IMG/VR virus record: IMGVR_UViG_3300044797_000394
Coordinates: 92,163 to 156,162 of that record
Length of the DNA stretch: 64,000 nt
Direction: 5' to 3' (one strand)
DNA from: a virus
Part shown: piece after piece, positions 48,429 through 56,912 of the stretch
Layout: each line of letters begins with the position of its first letter
How positions within the stretch are numbered: the stretch's first letter is position 1
Notes under the pieces: model-generated
The model's input: only the letters and a program-made list of their open reading frames with translations
Databases searched by the model: none
What the model was told of the DNA's origin: nothing
Program-made: the position numbers and the translations under genes

Positions 48429-48694
48429 GCCGTTCCCCGCACGAGCTACGGGTTCGAACATTCGGCGGGCTTATCGTCAGCCGTCATAGCGCGGCTACGA
48501 GTCCGGACGGGCGGTACATGTTTCAGCTCGGAATGAGTGAGGAGCCCGTTGAGTGCCACGACATTCTCCCAAACGAGCTCGTGGTCAAGGGACACGGAAT
48601 CGATGAGGAGGGCCACCTTGTCGTGACCGATGACTGTAAGTTTTGCGGGCTGCCTGCGGGAAAGTATGTTCTAGTGAACGGCTCCGGTGTATAG
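48404..48694 (+). CDS. Unknown protein
   Basis: 96 residues from ATG 48404 (AAGG upstream). Beta-rich (LRVRTFGGLIVSRHS, GRYMFQLGM) with CKFCGLPAG near the end. It stops at TAG; the next gene's ATG is in the same frame three codons later, so readthrough would give a 175-residue fusion. Confidence 0.55.
   Translation: MSFETAELSRSPHELRVRTFGGLIVSRHSAATSPDGRYMFQLGMSEEPVECHDILPNELVVKGHGIDEEGHLVVTDDCKFCGLPAGKYVLVNGSGV
48685..48691 (+). promoter_or_regulatory. CGGTGTA start-proximal motif
   Basis: 12 bases before ATG 48704. Confidence 0.7.
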
Positions 48695-48703
48695 ATACGA
48701 AAC

Positions 48704-48931
48704 ATGGCGACCAAAAACGCACCTAAGGTCGTTCTCGACCCCACTCAGAAACAGGCTTTGGACCGACTGACCTCGGCTGCCAGCGACATCCTGAGGTTAC
48801 AGAACAAGGACATCGAGAAGATGATGGACTTTCTCGAGTCGGTTCCGGAGACCGACTCGAACAAGAGGGGAGTGTCCATACTCGTCGAGGACTTGCTCAG
48901 CGTGATTCTCGACCAGATGGAATCGCCCTGA
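48704..48931 (+). CDS. Small helical protein
   Basis: 75 residues: helices TQKQALDRLTSAASDILRLQ and IEKMMDFLESV, then GVSILVEDLLSVILDQM. Converges with 48897, overlapping by 35 bases. Unknown. Confidence 0.55.
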   Translation: MATKNAPKVVLDPTQKQALDRLTSAASDILRLQNKDIEKMMDFLESVPETDSNKRGVSILVEDLLSVILDQMESP

Positions 48932-49115
48932 CGTCCGAATGACTCTGACGTCGGCACCAATCGGACAACGCCAGGACCACGGTGTGGACCTCGTCGGGAA
49001 CTTTGCCGCCTTTGGCGAAAGTCTTGTGAGTTCCGTCCTTTCGCACAATTGCGTAACACCCCGTGTCTCGGATCAACCAAGAGCCATCGCCTTGATGACT
49101 GAGTTCGACTTCCAT
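48897..49115 (-). CDS. Small beta-rich protein
   Basis: 72 residues with AGGAG 5 bases before ATG 49115. SWLIRDTGCYAIVRKDGT forms a likely hairpin, then a helix with DWCRRQ. A GGGTGTA 24 bases upstream is a weak motif copy. Downstream partner of the methyltransferase at 49124. Confidence 0.55.
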   Translation of the reverse strand: MEVELSHQGDGSWLIRDTGCYAIVRKDGTHKTFAKGGKVPDEVHTVVLALSDWCRRQSHSDVRAIPSGRESR

Positions 49116-49123
49116 CGGTACTC

Positions 49124-49651
49124 CTAAGTGTTCCTCTGGTACACCCTACCATACACTGTTTTGTGATGGGGTCCAACCCGATCCACAGATTCTTCGATGC
49201 ATTGGAAACTAGGCCAAGTCTCCCCGCGGGCTTTCAGCGGTGACACTACGATGATCGACGTCACCCCCGCCTCACACAGACGGTAATCCACCATCGAGAC
49301 GCGCGATTCGGGGCACAGATGGATCGAGTAGCAGAAAACGGCACTATCCGCCTTTGGGAGAGGGTCCCAGAAGTCCCCTACGACTCCACGGTGCATGGTC
49401 TCCTGTTGGTAACGGTCGATCATCCCTGGCTCTGAATCCACTCCGATGATTTCATTCGAGTAGCTCCAGAGAATCATAGATGCGAGTCCGTTTCCACACC
49501 CCAAGTCCAACACGGTTCCGTGTAGGTGGTGCATGTGCTTATCCACAACGTAGCGTATCCCCGGGGAATGTGGGTTATTGTAGCTACCGTGGTGTAGCTT
49601 GTAGTACTCTTTCGGACTGAGATCCTTGCCGAGGTACTGCCTGGTGCCCAC
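49124..49651 (-). CDS. Class I SAM-dependent methyltransferase
   Basis: 175 residues, GTG start. Motif I GTVLDLGCGNGLASMIL and post-I EIIGVDSEPGM are clear, then GVVGDFWDPLPKADSAVF. A minimal Rossmann methyltransferase like that at 138, with no substrate domain. The first gene of a two-gene minus unit. Confidence 0.82.
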   Translation of the reverse strand: MGTRQYLGKDLSPKEYYKLHHGSYNNPHSPGIRYVVDKHMHHLHGTVLDLGCGNGLASMILWSYSNEIIGVDSEPGMIDRYQQETMHRGVVGDFWDPLPKADSAVFCYSIHLCPESRVSMVDYRLCEAGVTSIIVVSPLKARGETWPSFQCIEESVDRVGPHHKTVYGRVYQRNT

Positions 49652-49662
49652 GCCCCTAGCGG

Positions 49663-49669
49663 TACACTA
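49663..49669 (-). promoter_or_regulatory. TAGTGTA variant of the start-proximal motif
   Basis: Minus strand, 11 bases before GTG 49651; supports that GTG. Confidence 0.45.
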
Positions 49670-49727
49670 AAACATTAGACAGATGACCTTTGAACCCTCC
49701 ACGGGTTCGAGTTGTACTAGGAGGACC

Positions 49728-50531
49728 ATGCGAGAAGTTCGAATCGAGCCCAAAGAAGAGGGCAAAGGTCGTACCTTCTTTTCGACATGTCTCGCCACAG
49801 TCGAGTGCGATAACCTTTGGGAGGGCGGGCAGACGAGCACGGACACTGTTCGTCCAGTTTGGGCGATGTTCGCGGGTAGCGAGCAGGAGCTTCGCCCCTT
49901 CATCGCCAATGTGACCCTAGGGAAAAAGATTTTGATCGGTGGGGATCGAAACGCTTACCGTCGCAAAGAGGATCGCATGGAATTCCTCAAGTCGACGGGA
50001 TACCAAACCGTTTGGCAGCGGGAGCCTGAGGGTTCCGTTGTGACTGTTTTTCTTCCCGATCTATTCCAGCTCGATCCCGGAATGGTCGATCCGTCGGGCG
50101 CTGCTTTCATCATTCTTCCCCCTACCGCATGGGCGGCCAGTCAGAAAATCGAGGCGGAACCCATTCTTGACCACGTCATGTCTCTCGAGCCGAACCTTGA
50201 AGCGTGCATCAAACGAGACGATCTGGCGCAACTGGTTCCCCTGTCCTTTCTCTTCGGGGCTTATCTCGATCGTCGTACCCGTTGCCCGCTCGTATCGGAC
50301 GGGCGTTTTTACCTCCAACTCATGCTCGCCTGCCTTGACAAGGGACTGGCTTCCTGGTCCGGTGACGGATACTCAAGACGGTTTGGGGTGCATGCAAGGT
50401 TTCGATTCACCGAAGAGGGGACGGCTCGAATCGGCCTCGATCAAGGTCTAGCGTTCCAGGCGAGCCACGAAAGCATTGAATCCGTACTCTCGCAGCAAGT
50501 CGAACTCTTTTTCTCAATCGTGAAGGGCTAA
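49728..50531 (+). CDS. Unknown protein upstream of the methyltransferase-helicase
   Basis: 267 residues from ATG 49728 with a full AGGAGG 4 bases upstream. Alternating strands and helices (VRPVWAMFAGSEQELRPFIA, LGKKILIGGDRNAYRRKED) and a late domain with ARFRFTEEGTARIGLDQGL. Two bases separate it from the giant gene, so it is a likely partner of that enzyme. No family recognised. Confidence 0.65.
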   Translation: MREVRIEPKEEGKGRTFFSTCLATVECDNLWEGGQTSTDTVRPVWAMFAGSEQELRPFIANVTLGKKILIGGDRNAYRRKEDRMEFLKSTGYQTVWQREPEGSVVTVFLPDLFQLDPGMVDPSGAAFIILPPTAWAASQKIEAEPILDHVMSLEPNLEACIKRDDLAQLVPLSFLFGAYLDRRTRCPLVSDGRFYLQLMLACLDKGLASWSGDGYSRRFGVHARFRFTEEGTARIGLDQGLAFQASHESIESVLSQQVELFFSIVKG

Positions 50532-50533
50532 CC

Positions 50534-53500
50534 ATGGCACGGATAGAATCGGTTGCGCTCGGAGGATTTTACCCCACTCCCCGGCATTTGGTGCCGATGA
50601 TCGCAGGGGTACTCTCGGTGACGGTTCCCGAGAGGTCCTCCCAGTATGCGTCACGAAAAACTTTGAACGTTCTCGACCCGTGCGCTGGCGAGGGTGAGGC
50701 AATTCTGGAGCTCATCAAGTCCGTCTTGGCGGTCCCGAATCTCCGTGAGGCGCCCGTTGACGTGAAGCTATTCACCTGTGAGCTCGAGGAAACCCGAGCC
50801 AAAACTCTGCGAGGTAACGTTTCCCACGAGATCCACTACACCGTCGGAAACGAAGCTCTCCACGGGGACGCGTTTCGCACGACATTTACGACCAAAGGGA
50901 AGTACGAGGATAACGATGGCGTTTCTCTGCTTTATCTGAACCCACCGTACGATACGGATCGTGTGCATGGGCGCCTCGAGCAACGATTTCTCGACCGATT
51001 TTCGAGTTCTCTGACCGTCGATGGTGTCCTTGTTTTCGTCGTTCCATTCTACGCGCTCGAGGCTTCGGCCAATTTACTCGGTCTGGAGTACAGCGACGTG
51101 CGGTGCTTCAAGTTTCCAGAGGAGGACTACAACATCTACCACCAGGTCGTACTATACGCTCGCAAGGGTGAGCGGGTGTTCGAGCCCAACCCGGCGATCG
51201 TCTCGAAGGTCCTTGGGTGGTCACGAGACGCATCCACGATTGAGGAGTTCCCCGGGGCGCCGCTCTATGACTTGCGACTCGATGACTACGGACGCGGCGG
51301 ACTGAAAGAGTGGAAGATCCAAACGATCGATATGACCGCTCTCCTTGCTAAGGTGCAACCCTGGATGCACTCCAAACGTGGCGGGGAACTCGCGCCCGTG
51401 CACGGGGTCATCCCACAGGAGCCTGTTCGAGATATCTTGCTCCGTAACTTCCCGCTCGCCACTCCTCCCAGGCCCGCACACATCGCGTCCGGCATCGCAT
51501 CGGGACTGTTCAACGGGTCGAAAATCGAACCGACGGACACGAGCACGGGTCTCCCGTCCCTGCTGATCAAGGGCGTCTTCGACCGTGAGTTTCGAACCGT
51601 CGAAGAGAAAACGAACAAGGATGGGGAGACCGTTGGCTACATCCAAATCCAACAACCAAAACTCGTGACCACGGTTCTTGACCTCAGTACACACAAGTAC
51701 CACATGCTCAAGACGGGCGTCGAAGAGACCGGCCGCAAAACGATCGATTCAATGAACGTGGCCGACCTTCTCAAATTCTACGGCGAATCGCTGATGGGGG
51801 TCATGGAACGACAGTGCCCGGTTCTCTATGACCCTCGCCGCGACGCGGAATCGATTCCCATTGCGGCGTCTCCCCGTAAGCCCTTCACGGCTCAAGGACA
51901 CGCAACGCGCGCGATAGTCAAGCTCCTAGGCGGCGTGAAAGCCACCAAACGGTCTCGACGTGGAAAGGCCGCGATTCTCCTGGGCGAGATCGGATCTGGC
52001 AAATCGACCGTTGCTCTACTCGCAGGACGGACGATTGGGGCGCATCGGTTCCTTATCATGTGCCCCCCGCATCTGCTCAAGTCTTGGCAGAATGAGATCG
52101 GTGCGGTCGTTCCGTCAGCGACCGTAATGGTCCTCTCCACGATCGAAGATCTTCAGGCGTTGGACCAAATCGAGTCCGATTCGGAAAGCCCCCTGATCTG
52201 CATCCTTTCGCGCGAGGTTGGCAAGCTGTCTCATGCCTGGGCGGGCGTCGGTGAAGTGTGCCCCAAATGCGGGCAAAAGACCCCTGAAAAGGTCGACTTG
52301 GCAAAGAAGAGGTCAAAATGCGAGCATAAGGGTCTCGTCGCAAAGGATTTTCTCGCCAGAACAGCGCAGGAGCTTGCGGCGTACCTATCGGCCTTCGTCC
52401 CTAAAGAGTATCCCATACCCTCTGTCCTTAGGGGTCGGTTCGACCAAGTTCGTCTCGAACGATACGAGGCGTTGCATGAGCAGGGCGAGGGTCGTCCGTA
52501 CTCGGGTCTCGGCAAAATGAGCGATAAACTTGACGAGGTACTCTTTACCCTCCTCGGACGAGAAGCGAGTGAAGCCATTGACCGCACAATTCGTGGTATT
52601 CTTCTTGCCAATTGGAGCGTGACACGGATCGCTTCGACAGTACGGTTTCTGCTTGGGAATCGTGGCAAGCGTGAGGGCGGTCTTGTTCCGCACGCGGACG
52701 ATTTCTCCAGATCTCTGCTTTTGATGCTGCCCCCGGGTCACCCAGAGCAAGAACGAATCATGGAGGAGTTTTCGTCGGAATCCTCCTACTTTACGTGGTC
52801 CAGTGTCAAACTGGCCATCAAAGAGCTGTCCGAAGGTCGGTCCGTTAAGTACCCATTTCCCATTTCATGGGCGGAGGGTGTGCTCAAAATGGGAACCGAG
52901 GACACTATCGTAAACAGTGCTAAAGCGGCGTGCAACGTCGTAGCGTACCTCGTTCAGCTCGGAGCCTTCAGGTGGACGGACGAATGCGGTGAGCACCTGT
53001 TTGGGGCGATTCCTGAACCGCGACGGGTTTCGCTCGCGAAGCACATTATCCGCTACCACCAAAATACGTTTGACTATCTTGTACTCGATGAAGGGCACGA
53101 GTATTCAACGGATGGGAGCGCGCAGGAACGATCCGCACACCGTTTGACGTCTCTTCAACTGCCCACGGTTTTAATGTCCGGATCCATCATGAACGGGTAT
53201 GCTGAGAGCTTATTCGCTAATATGTGGGCCCTGTCGGCGGACTTCCGAATGGAATTCTCTCGAGAAGATCGACAGAAGTTTGTGGACCGTTATGGGTACC
53301 GTAAGCGCCTCGTTGAGGGAAAAGATGAGGAGAGCAAAGTCGTTGAGTTCGGATCGAATTCCGATCGTGTAACTAGGTCCGAACGAATGATCGGAAATGC
53401 CCCAGGCATTCTGCCCTTGTTCTTACTAAAACACCTTCTCCCCATTTCGGTCACGTTGCACAAAGCCGATCTGGCGATCGACCTCCCGCCGTGTCGTCAA

Positions 53501-54340
53501 CAGAAGCACGTGGTCTCGCCTGAAAAGGATCAGAAAGATCGCTTCGAGGAGTTGCAGAACGCGCTCATCGAACGCATTCGCAAGGACCAATTCGATAAGG
53601 ACCTTGCGGGGAAGCTCTTCGGTCAGTTGGCGGAACTCCCTAGTTACCTGGACCGTGCCACATGTGACGTCGGCAACGTGGAATCGGGGGACTATGAGAT
53701 CCGTTACCCTGAGTCGGTCGGAGATGGGCTCGTGGCTTCTCAGCCTGGCATGCCATCGGACAAGTTGTTACCGAAAGAAGAATGGATGCTCGATCTCATT
53801 GAGAAAGAGCTTGACGAGGGTCGTAATGTAATGGTCTTCTCTTGGCACACCGCTCTCCTTCCCAGGATCGCGAAGCTGATCCAAGATCGTTTCGATATCG
53901 CGGTGCCCATTCTGTACGCCGACAAGGTTCCGACGGCCAAACGGCAAGATTGGATTGACCGTGAGGTGGTGCGGAAGCGGCGACGGATCATGGTGACGAA
54001 CCCAGTTTGCATCCAAACGGGTCTCAATAACCTCGTCCACTTCGCTAGCGAGATTTGGCTCGAGAACCCAGCGTGCAACCCTGTCATTTTTCGTCAGGCA
54101 ATCGGACGCATCGATCGTATCGGGCAAAAACTTGAAACACGAGTCCATACGGCCATCTACGGTGACACGTTACAAGTCGCGCTCTATGATCTGCTCATGA
54201 AAAAGGTTGCCGTCTCGGTCTCAACGGATGGGCTGGACCCAGAGGCGGCACTCCATGCGGCGGGTCTCGGAGAGGATAATTACCTCGCGGGTCTATCCAT
54301 CGGCAAGCAACTCTGGAATATGATCGGCGCAATGAACTGA
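50534..54340 (+). CDS. DNA methyltransferase-SNF2-type helicase fusion (DarB-like)
   Basis: 1268 residues. N-terminal N6-adenine methyltransferase: FYPTPRHLV (12-20), DPCAGEGEA (48-56), LLYLNPPYD with NPPY at 136-139. A SF2/SNF2 helicase follows: Walker A GEIGSGKST (484-492), a four-Cys zinc element (about 575-600), Walker B DEGHE (852-856), MSGSIMNG (motif III), and motif VI FRQAIGRIDRIGQ (1185-1198). Comparable fusions include P1 DarB (virion anti-restriction) and host defence enzymes. Either role is possible; the sequence alone does not decide. Confidence 0.88.
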   Translation: MARIESVALGGFYPTPRHLVPMIAGVLSVTVPERSSQYASRKTLNVLDPCAGEGEAILELIKSVLAVPNLREAPVDVKLFTCELEETRAKTLRGNVSHEIHYTVGNEALHGDAFRTTFTTKGKYEDNDGVSLLYLNPPYDTDRVHGRLEQRFLDRFSSSLTVDGVLVFVVPFYALEASANLLGLEYSDVRCFKFPEEDYNIYHQVVLYARKGERVFEPNPAIVSKVLGWSRDASTIEEFPGAPLYDLRLDDYGRGGLKEWKIQTIDMTALLAKVQPWMHSKRGGELAPVHGVIPQEPVRDILLRNFPLATPPRPAHIASGIASGLFNGSKIEPTDTSTGLPSLLIKGVFDREFRTVEEKTNKDGETVGYIQIQQPKLVTTVLDLSTHKYHMLKTGVEETGRKTIDSMNVADLLKFYGESLMGVMERQCPVLYDPRRDAESIPIAASPRKPFTAQGHATRAIVKLLGGVKATKRSRRGKAAILLGEIGSGKSTVALLAGRTIGAHRFLIMCPPHLLKSWQNEIGAVVPSATVMVLSTIEDLQALDQIESDSESPLICILSREVGKLSHAWAGVGEVCPKCGQKTPEKVDLAKKRSKCEHKGLVAKDFLARTAQELAAYLSAFVPKEYPIPSVLRGRFDQVRLERYEALHEQGEGRPYSGLGKMSDKLDEVLFTLLGREASEAIDRTIRGILLANWSVTRIASTVRFLLGNRGKREGGLVPHADDFSRSLLLMLPPGHPEQERIMEEFSSESSYFTWSSVKLAIKELSEGRSVKYPFPISWAEGVLKMGTEDTIVNSAKAACNVVAYLVQLGAFRWTDECGEHLFGAIPEPRRVSLAKHIIRYHQNTFDYLVLDEGHEYSTDGSAQERSAHRLTSLQLPTVLMSGSIMNGYAESLFANMWALSADFRMEFSREDRQKFVDRYGYRKRLVEGKDEESKVVEFGSNSDRVTRSERMIGNAPGILPLFLLKHLLPISVTLHKADLAIDLPPCRQQKHVVSPEKDQKDRFEELQNALIERIRKDQFDKDLAGKLFGQLAELPSYLDRATCDVGNVESGDYEIRYPESVGDGLVASQPGMPSDKLLPKEEWMLDLIEKELDEGRNVMVFSWHTALLPRIAKLIQDRFDIAVPILYADKVPTAKRQDWIDREVVRKRRRIMVTNPVCIQTGLNNLVHFASEIWLENPACNPVIFRQAIGRIDRIGQKLETRVHTAIYGDTLQVALYDLLMKKVAVSVSTDGLDPEAALHAAGLGEDNYLAGLSIGKQLWNMIGAMN

Positions 54341-54344
54341 CCGA

Positions 54345-54351
54345 CGGTGTA
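54345..54351 (+). promoter_or_regulatory. CGGTGTA start-proximal motif
   Basis: 10 bases before ATG 54362. Confidence 0.7.
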
Positions 54352-54361
54352 ACAGTGGAGA

Positions 54362-54775
54362 ATGACGTTCGCTGACTTTCTGCGAAAGGTTCTCCCGCAC
54401 AAGGAACTAGGGTGGAAGGAAATCGGGGAGGAGTTCACCCGATTCACGTTGCTCAAGACCCCGTGGTTTCGGGTGTACCTTCACCGGTTGTACGCCCCGC
54501 TGTGGCATAACCTAGCGCACGACCATCCCTGGGACTTCTTCGTTCTCATCCTTCGCAAGGGGTACCTCGAGATGGACCGTGACGGGTACCAGCATCGGCG
54601 ATTCGGAAGTTTCTTCTTTCATCCGGCCGAGTACGCTCACAACGTCAAGACGGGCGGCTACGACGTAGCTTGGTCGATCGTCTTCACGGGCCCCAAGCGT
54701 CGACCGTGGGGCCACGTGGACATTCGAAAAACTTTCCCCGGAATACCCTACCGCGGTGTAGAAGTGGAATCATGA
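54362..54775 (+). CDS. Cupin-like protein, paralogue 1
   Basis: 137 residues. A conserved AHDHPWDFFVLILRKGYLE block with HxHPW, then RFGSFFFHPAEYAHNV, suggests a metal-binding cupin strand pair. The paralogue at 58579 has HDHPWSFLSIILWRGYTE and the same second block. An oxygenase or sugar-isomerase role is possible; no substrate evidence. The two copies flank the kinase-vWA-PurA genes. Confidence 0.65.
   Translation: MTFADFLRKVLPHKELGWKEIGEEFTRFTLLKTPWFRVYLHRLYAPLWHNLAHDHPWDFFVLILRKGYLEMDRDGYQHRRFGSFFFHPAEYAHNVKTGGYDVAWSIVFTGPKRRPWGHVDIRKTFPGIPYRGVEVES
54754..54760 (+). promoter_or_regulatory. CGGTGTA start-proximal motif
   Basis: 11 bases before ATG 54772, inside the end of the cupin gene. 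Confidence 0.7.
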
Positions 54776-55743
54776 GCGAAGCTCCGAAGGAGATCGTTGA
54801 CCCGGACCCGCCTCCGCCGGCCGTGGAAATCGGTGGAATTGCGTACAAGCTCAGCCAGAGATTCTCCCAAGGAGACCTTTGCGATCTGTACGATTGTGAT
54901 TACATTCCACCTACACCGAAGCCTGAGGACAAACCCACGAGAGAGATGACGGTTTGGGACTTTCTGACCGAACCGGACGAGGGCGACCCCGTCGATGCGG
55001 TGAGCGTCCTTTTCAAAGTCGTGCGGAGCAGGCTGGACAACGATCTTGTGCGAAACGAGGCGGAAGTCTTGGGACAGCTCTATCCAGCGGATCAGAAAGA
55101 TGAGAAGTACTTTCGGTACTTACCGAAGCTCTACAACTCGTTTTCTTACTCTGGAAATGACGGAGCTCGCACCGTCAACCTTTTGGCCAAGTACGACGGC
55201 TTCTACTCTATGTCGGACGTTCTCGGGGTCTATCCGAAAGGACTTGACTACAGGGATGCCGTTTGGATGTACAAGAGACTGATCGTTGGTCTCGGTTACG
55301 TTCACAATCGGGGTTTCATTCACGGAGCGGTGCTACCCACGCATGTGCTCGTGCATCCCGTACAACACGGGGCTCGGATCATCGACTGGTCCTACGCGGT
55401 GAAAAGGTCTGAGGGGACGAAAGTCAAAGCCATCAGCAAAGCGTACCGAGCGTTTTACGCACCAGAAATCTTGGCAAGGAGGGTTCCGACGCCCGCCACG
55501 GATATCTACATGGCGACGGCGTGCTTTCTCGTGATGATCGGCGGAGACATCGAAACGCAGAAGATGCCGGATGAGGTTCCCCAGCCGATTCAGAAGTTCA
55601 TTCGCAGGTGTCTCCTAGCAAGTCCCTCGGCTAGACCCGATGATGCCTGGAAGCTTCACGACGAGCTCGAAGAGTTGTTAAAAACAACCGTGGGCAAACC
55701 CAAGTATCGACCGTTGGTAATGTCACCAACGGTAAAAGCGTAA
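54772..55743 (+). CDS. Protein-kinase-fold pseudokinase
   Basis: 323 residues. The kinase fold is traceable: LFKVVRSRLDNDLVRNEAEVL (lysine and helix C), a hinge, GFIHGAVLPTHVLV in place of the HRD-K-N loop (H184), RIIDWSYAVK in place of DFG (D205), then APEILARRVPTPATDIYMA (APE motif). The catalytic Asp of HRD is replaced (HGA), so it is probably a pseudokinase. An internal TREMTVWDFLTEPDEGD (57-72) resembles the shared tail. The vWA gene follows 21 bases later. Confidence 0.78.
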   Translation: MSEAPKEIVDPDPPPPAVEIGGIAYKLSQRFSQGDLCDLYDCDYIPPTPKPEDKPTREMTVWDFLTEPDEGDPVDAVSVLFKVVRSRLDNDLVRNEAEVLGQLYPADQKDEKYFRYLPKLYNSFSYSGNDGARTVNLLAKYDGFYSMSDVLGVYPKGLDYRDAVWMYKRLIVGLGYVHNRGFIHGAVLPTHVLVHPVQHGARIIDWSYAVKRSEGTKVKAISKAYRAFYAPEILARRVPTPATDIYMATACFLVMIGGDIETQKMPDEVPQPIQKFIRRCLLASPSARPDDAWKLHDELEELLKTTVGKPKYRPLVMSPTVKA

Positions 55744-55764
55744 CAATAACAAGGAGAGTACACC

Positions 55765-56793
55765 ATGGGTGGATCAAGCTGGAGTGACAGTCATTACACG
55801 GATCGAGTTGCAATCAGAGATGCGACGCATACGCCGACTTTCGCTCACGACGCAGCGGTTCGTGCTGGTACGGCTCGCACGACGATTCACGAGACTCTCG
55901 ATCCCAAGAACATCAAAGGGGTCCGAGAATCTCGAGATTCCGACGCACATCCGAACAGCAAGCCGGTCGCCGTGTTCTTCGACGTGACGGGCTCAATGAA
56001 AACAATTCCCCGTCAATTGCAGACGGTTCTTCCGAAGCTCATGGGCCTGCTTCTCCGCAAGGGCTACATCACCGATCCGCAGGTCCTCATGGGCGCGATC
56101 GGCGACTGCCACTCGAGCAACCGCAACTACGAGGGTGGGTACGGATTCGGCGGGGATCAAGCCCCCCTTCAAGTGGGTCAGTTCGAGTCCGGGATCGAAA
56201 TGGACAACGACCTGACCAACATGTTCCTCGAAGGAGCAGGCGGTGGCCAGAGCCCCCCGCAAGAGAGCTACGAGCTTGCCTTCTACACGGCGGCGCGAAA
56301 GACCTCCTTCGATGCATTCGAAAAGCGCGGGCAAAAAGGGTACCTCTTCACCATCGGGGATGAGCGACCGTACCCCGAAGTGACGAAAGAAGCCGCACTC
56401 GCCATCTTCGGCGACACACTCGAAGTCGAGGCGATTCCTACAACGCAGCTCGTGAAGGAAGTCCAGGAGCGCTGGGAGACCTTCCACATCATCCCGCTCA
56501 ACGCGGCCCACGGTCATGACCGGTCGATGCGAAAAGCCTGGGAAGACCTTCTCGGAGTCGAATACGTTCTCACCATCGACGACGCGAACAACATCTGCGA
56601 GCTGATCGGCTCCACGATCGGAGTCATGGAGGGTACGACAGACCAGGAAGCGGTCGTTGCGGATCTGAAAGACGTCGGTACGAGCGCGTCGGATGCCAAG
56701 AGTGTCTCGAGGGCACTCGACGGCGTTACCACCCTCGCGGCGAAGAAGGGCGTGGGTACCAAGAGGGACACCGAATTGACCGAGCGCCTGTAA
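55765..56793 (+). CDS. vWA-domain protein (MIDAS)
   Basis: 342 residues beginning MGGSSWSD. The metal site is AVFFDVTGSM (DVTGSM at 73-78), then SPPQESYELAFYTAARKTS and GQKGYLFTIGDERPYPEV, a pattern familiar from actinobacterial proteins that neighbour kinase-like genes. vWA domains mediate metal-dependent protein contacts. AAGGAG ribosome site. Partner of the pseudokinase just upstream; comparable to TerY-kinase pairs. Confidence 0.82.
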   Translation: MGGSSWSDSHYTDRVAIRDATHTPTFAHDAAVRAGTARTTIHETLDPKNIKGVRESRDSDAHPNSKPVAVFFDVTGSMKTIPRQLQTVLPKLMGLLLRKGYITDPQVLMGAIGDCHSSNRNYEGGYGFGGDQAPLQVGQFESGIEMDNDLTNMFLEGAGGGQSPPQESYELAFYTAARKTSFDAFEKRGQKGYLFTIGDERPYPEVTKEAALAIFGDTLEVEAIPTTQLVKEVQERWETFHIIPLNAAHGHDRSMRKAWEDLLGVEYVLTIDDANNICELIGSTIGVMEGTTDQEAVVADLKDVGTSASDAKSVSRALDGVTTLAAKKGVGTKRDTELTERL

Positions 56794-56912
56794 CAAGAAT
56801 CCGGAGCGCTTAGGCGTCTCCTACCCGCATCAGGTAAACGCGACCTCGCGGTTAAGGTTGAATTGCGTGACTACCGGGGAGAGACCGGTACAACTCTTCA
56901 GAGGAGTCCGTA
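56794..56912 (+). promoter_or_regulatory. Structured leader of the PurA-family gene
   Basis: 119 bases with three possible hairpins: GGAGCGC/GCG-CTCC around TTAG (about 56802-56821), ACCGG/CCGGT around 56873-56889, and CTCT/AGAG near 56895 whose 3' arm includes the GAGGAG ribosome site before ATG 56913. The arrangement would let folding control translation. No known riboswitch class is recognised. Confidence 0.4.
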
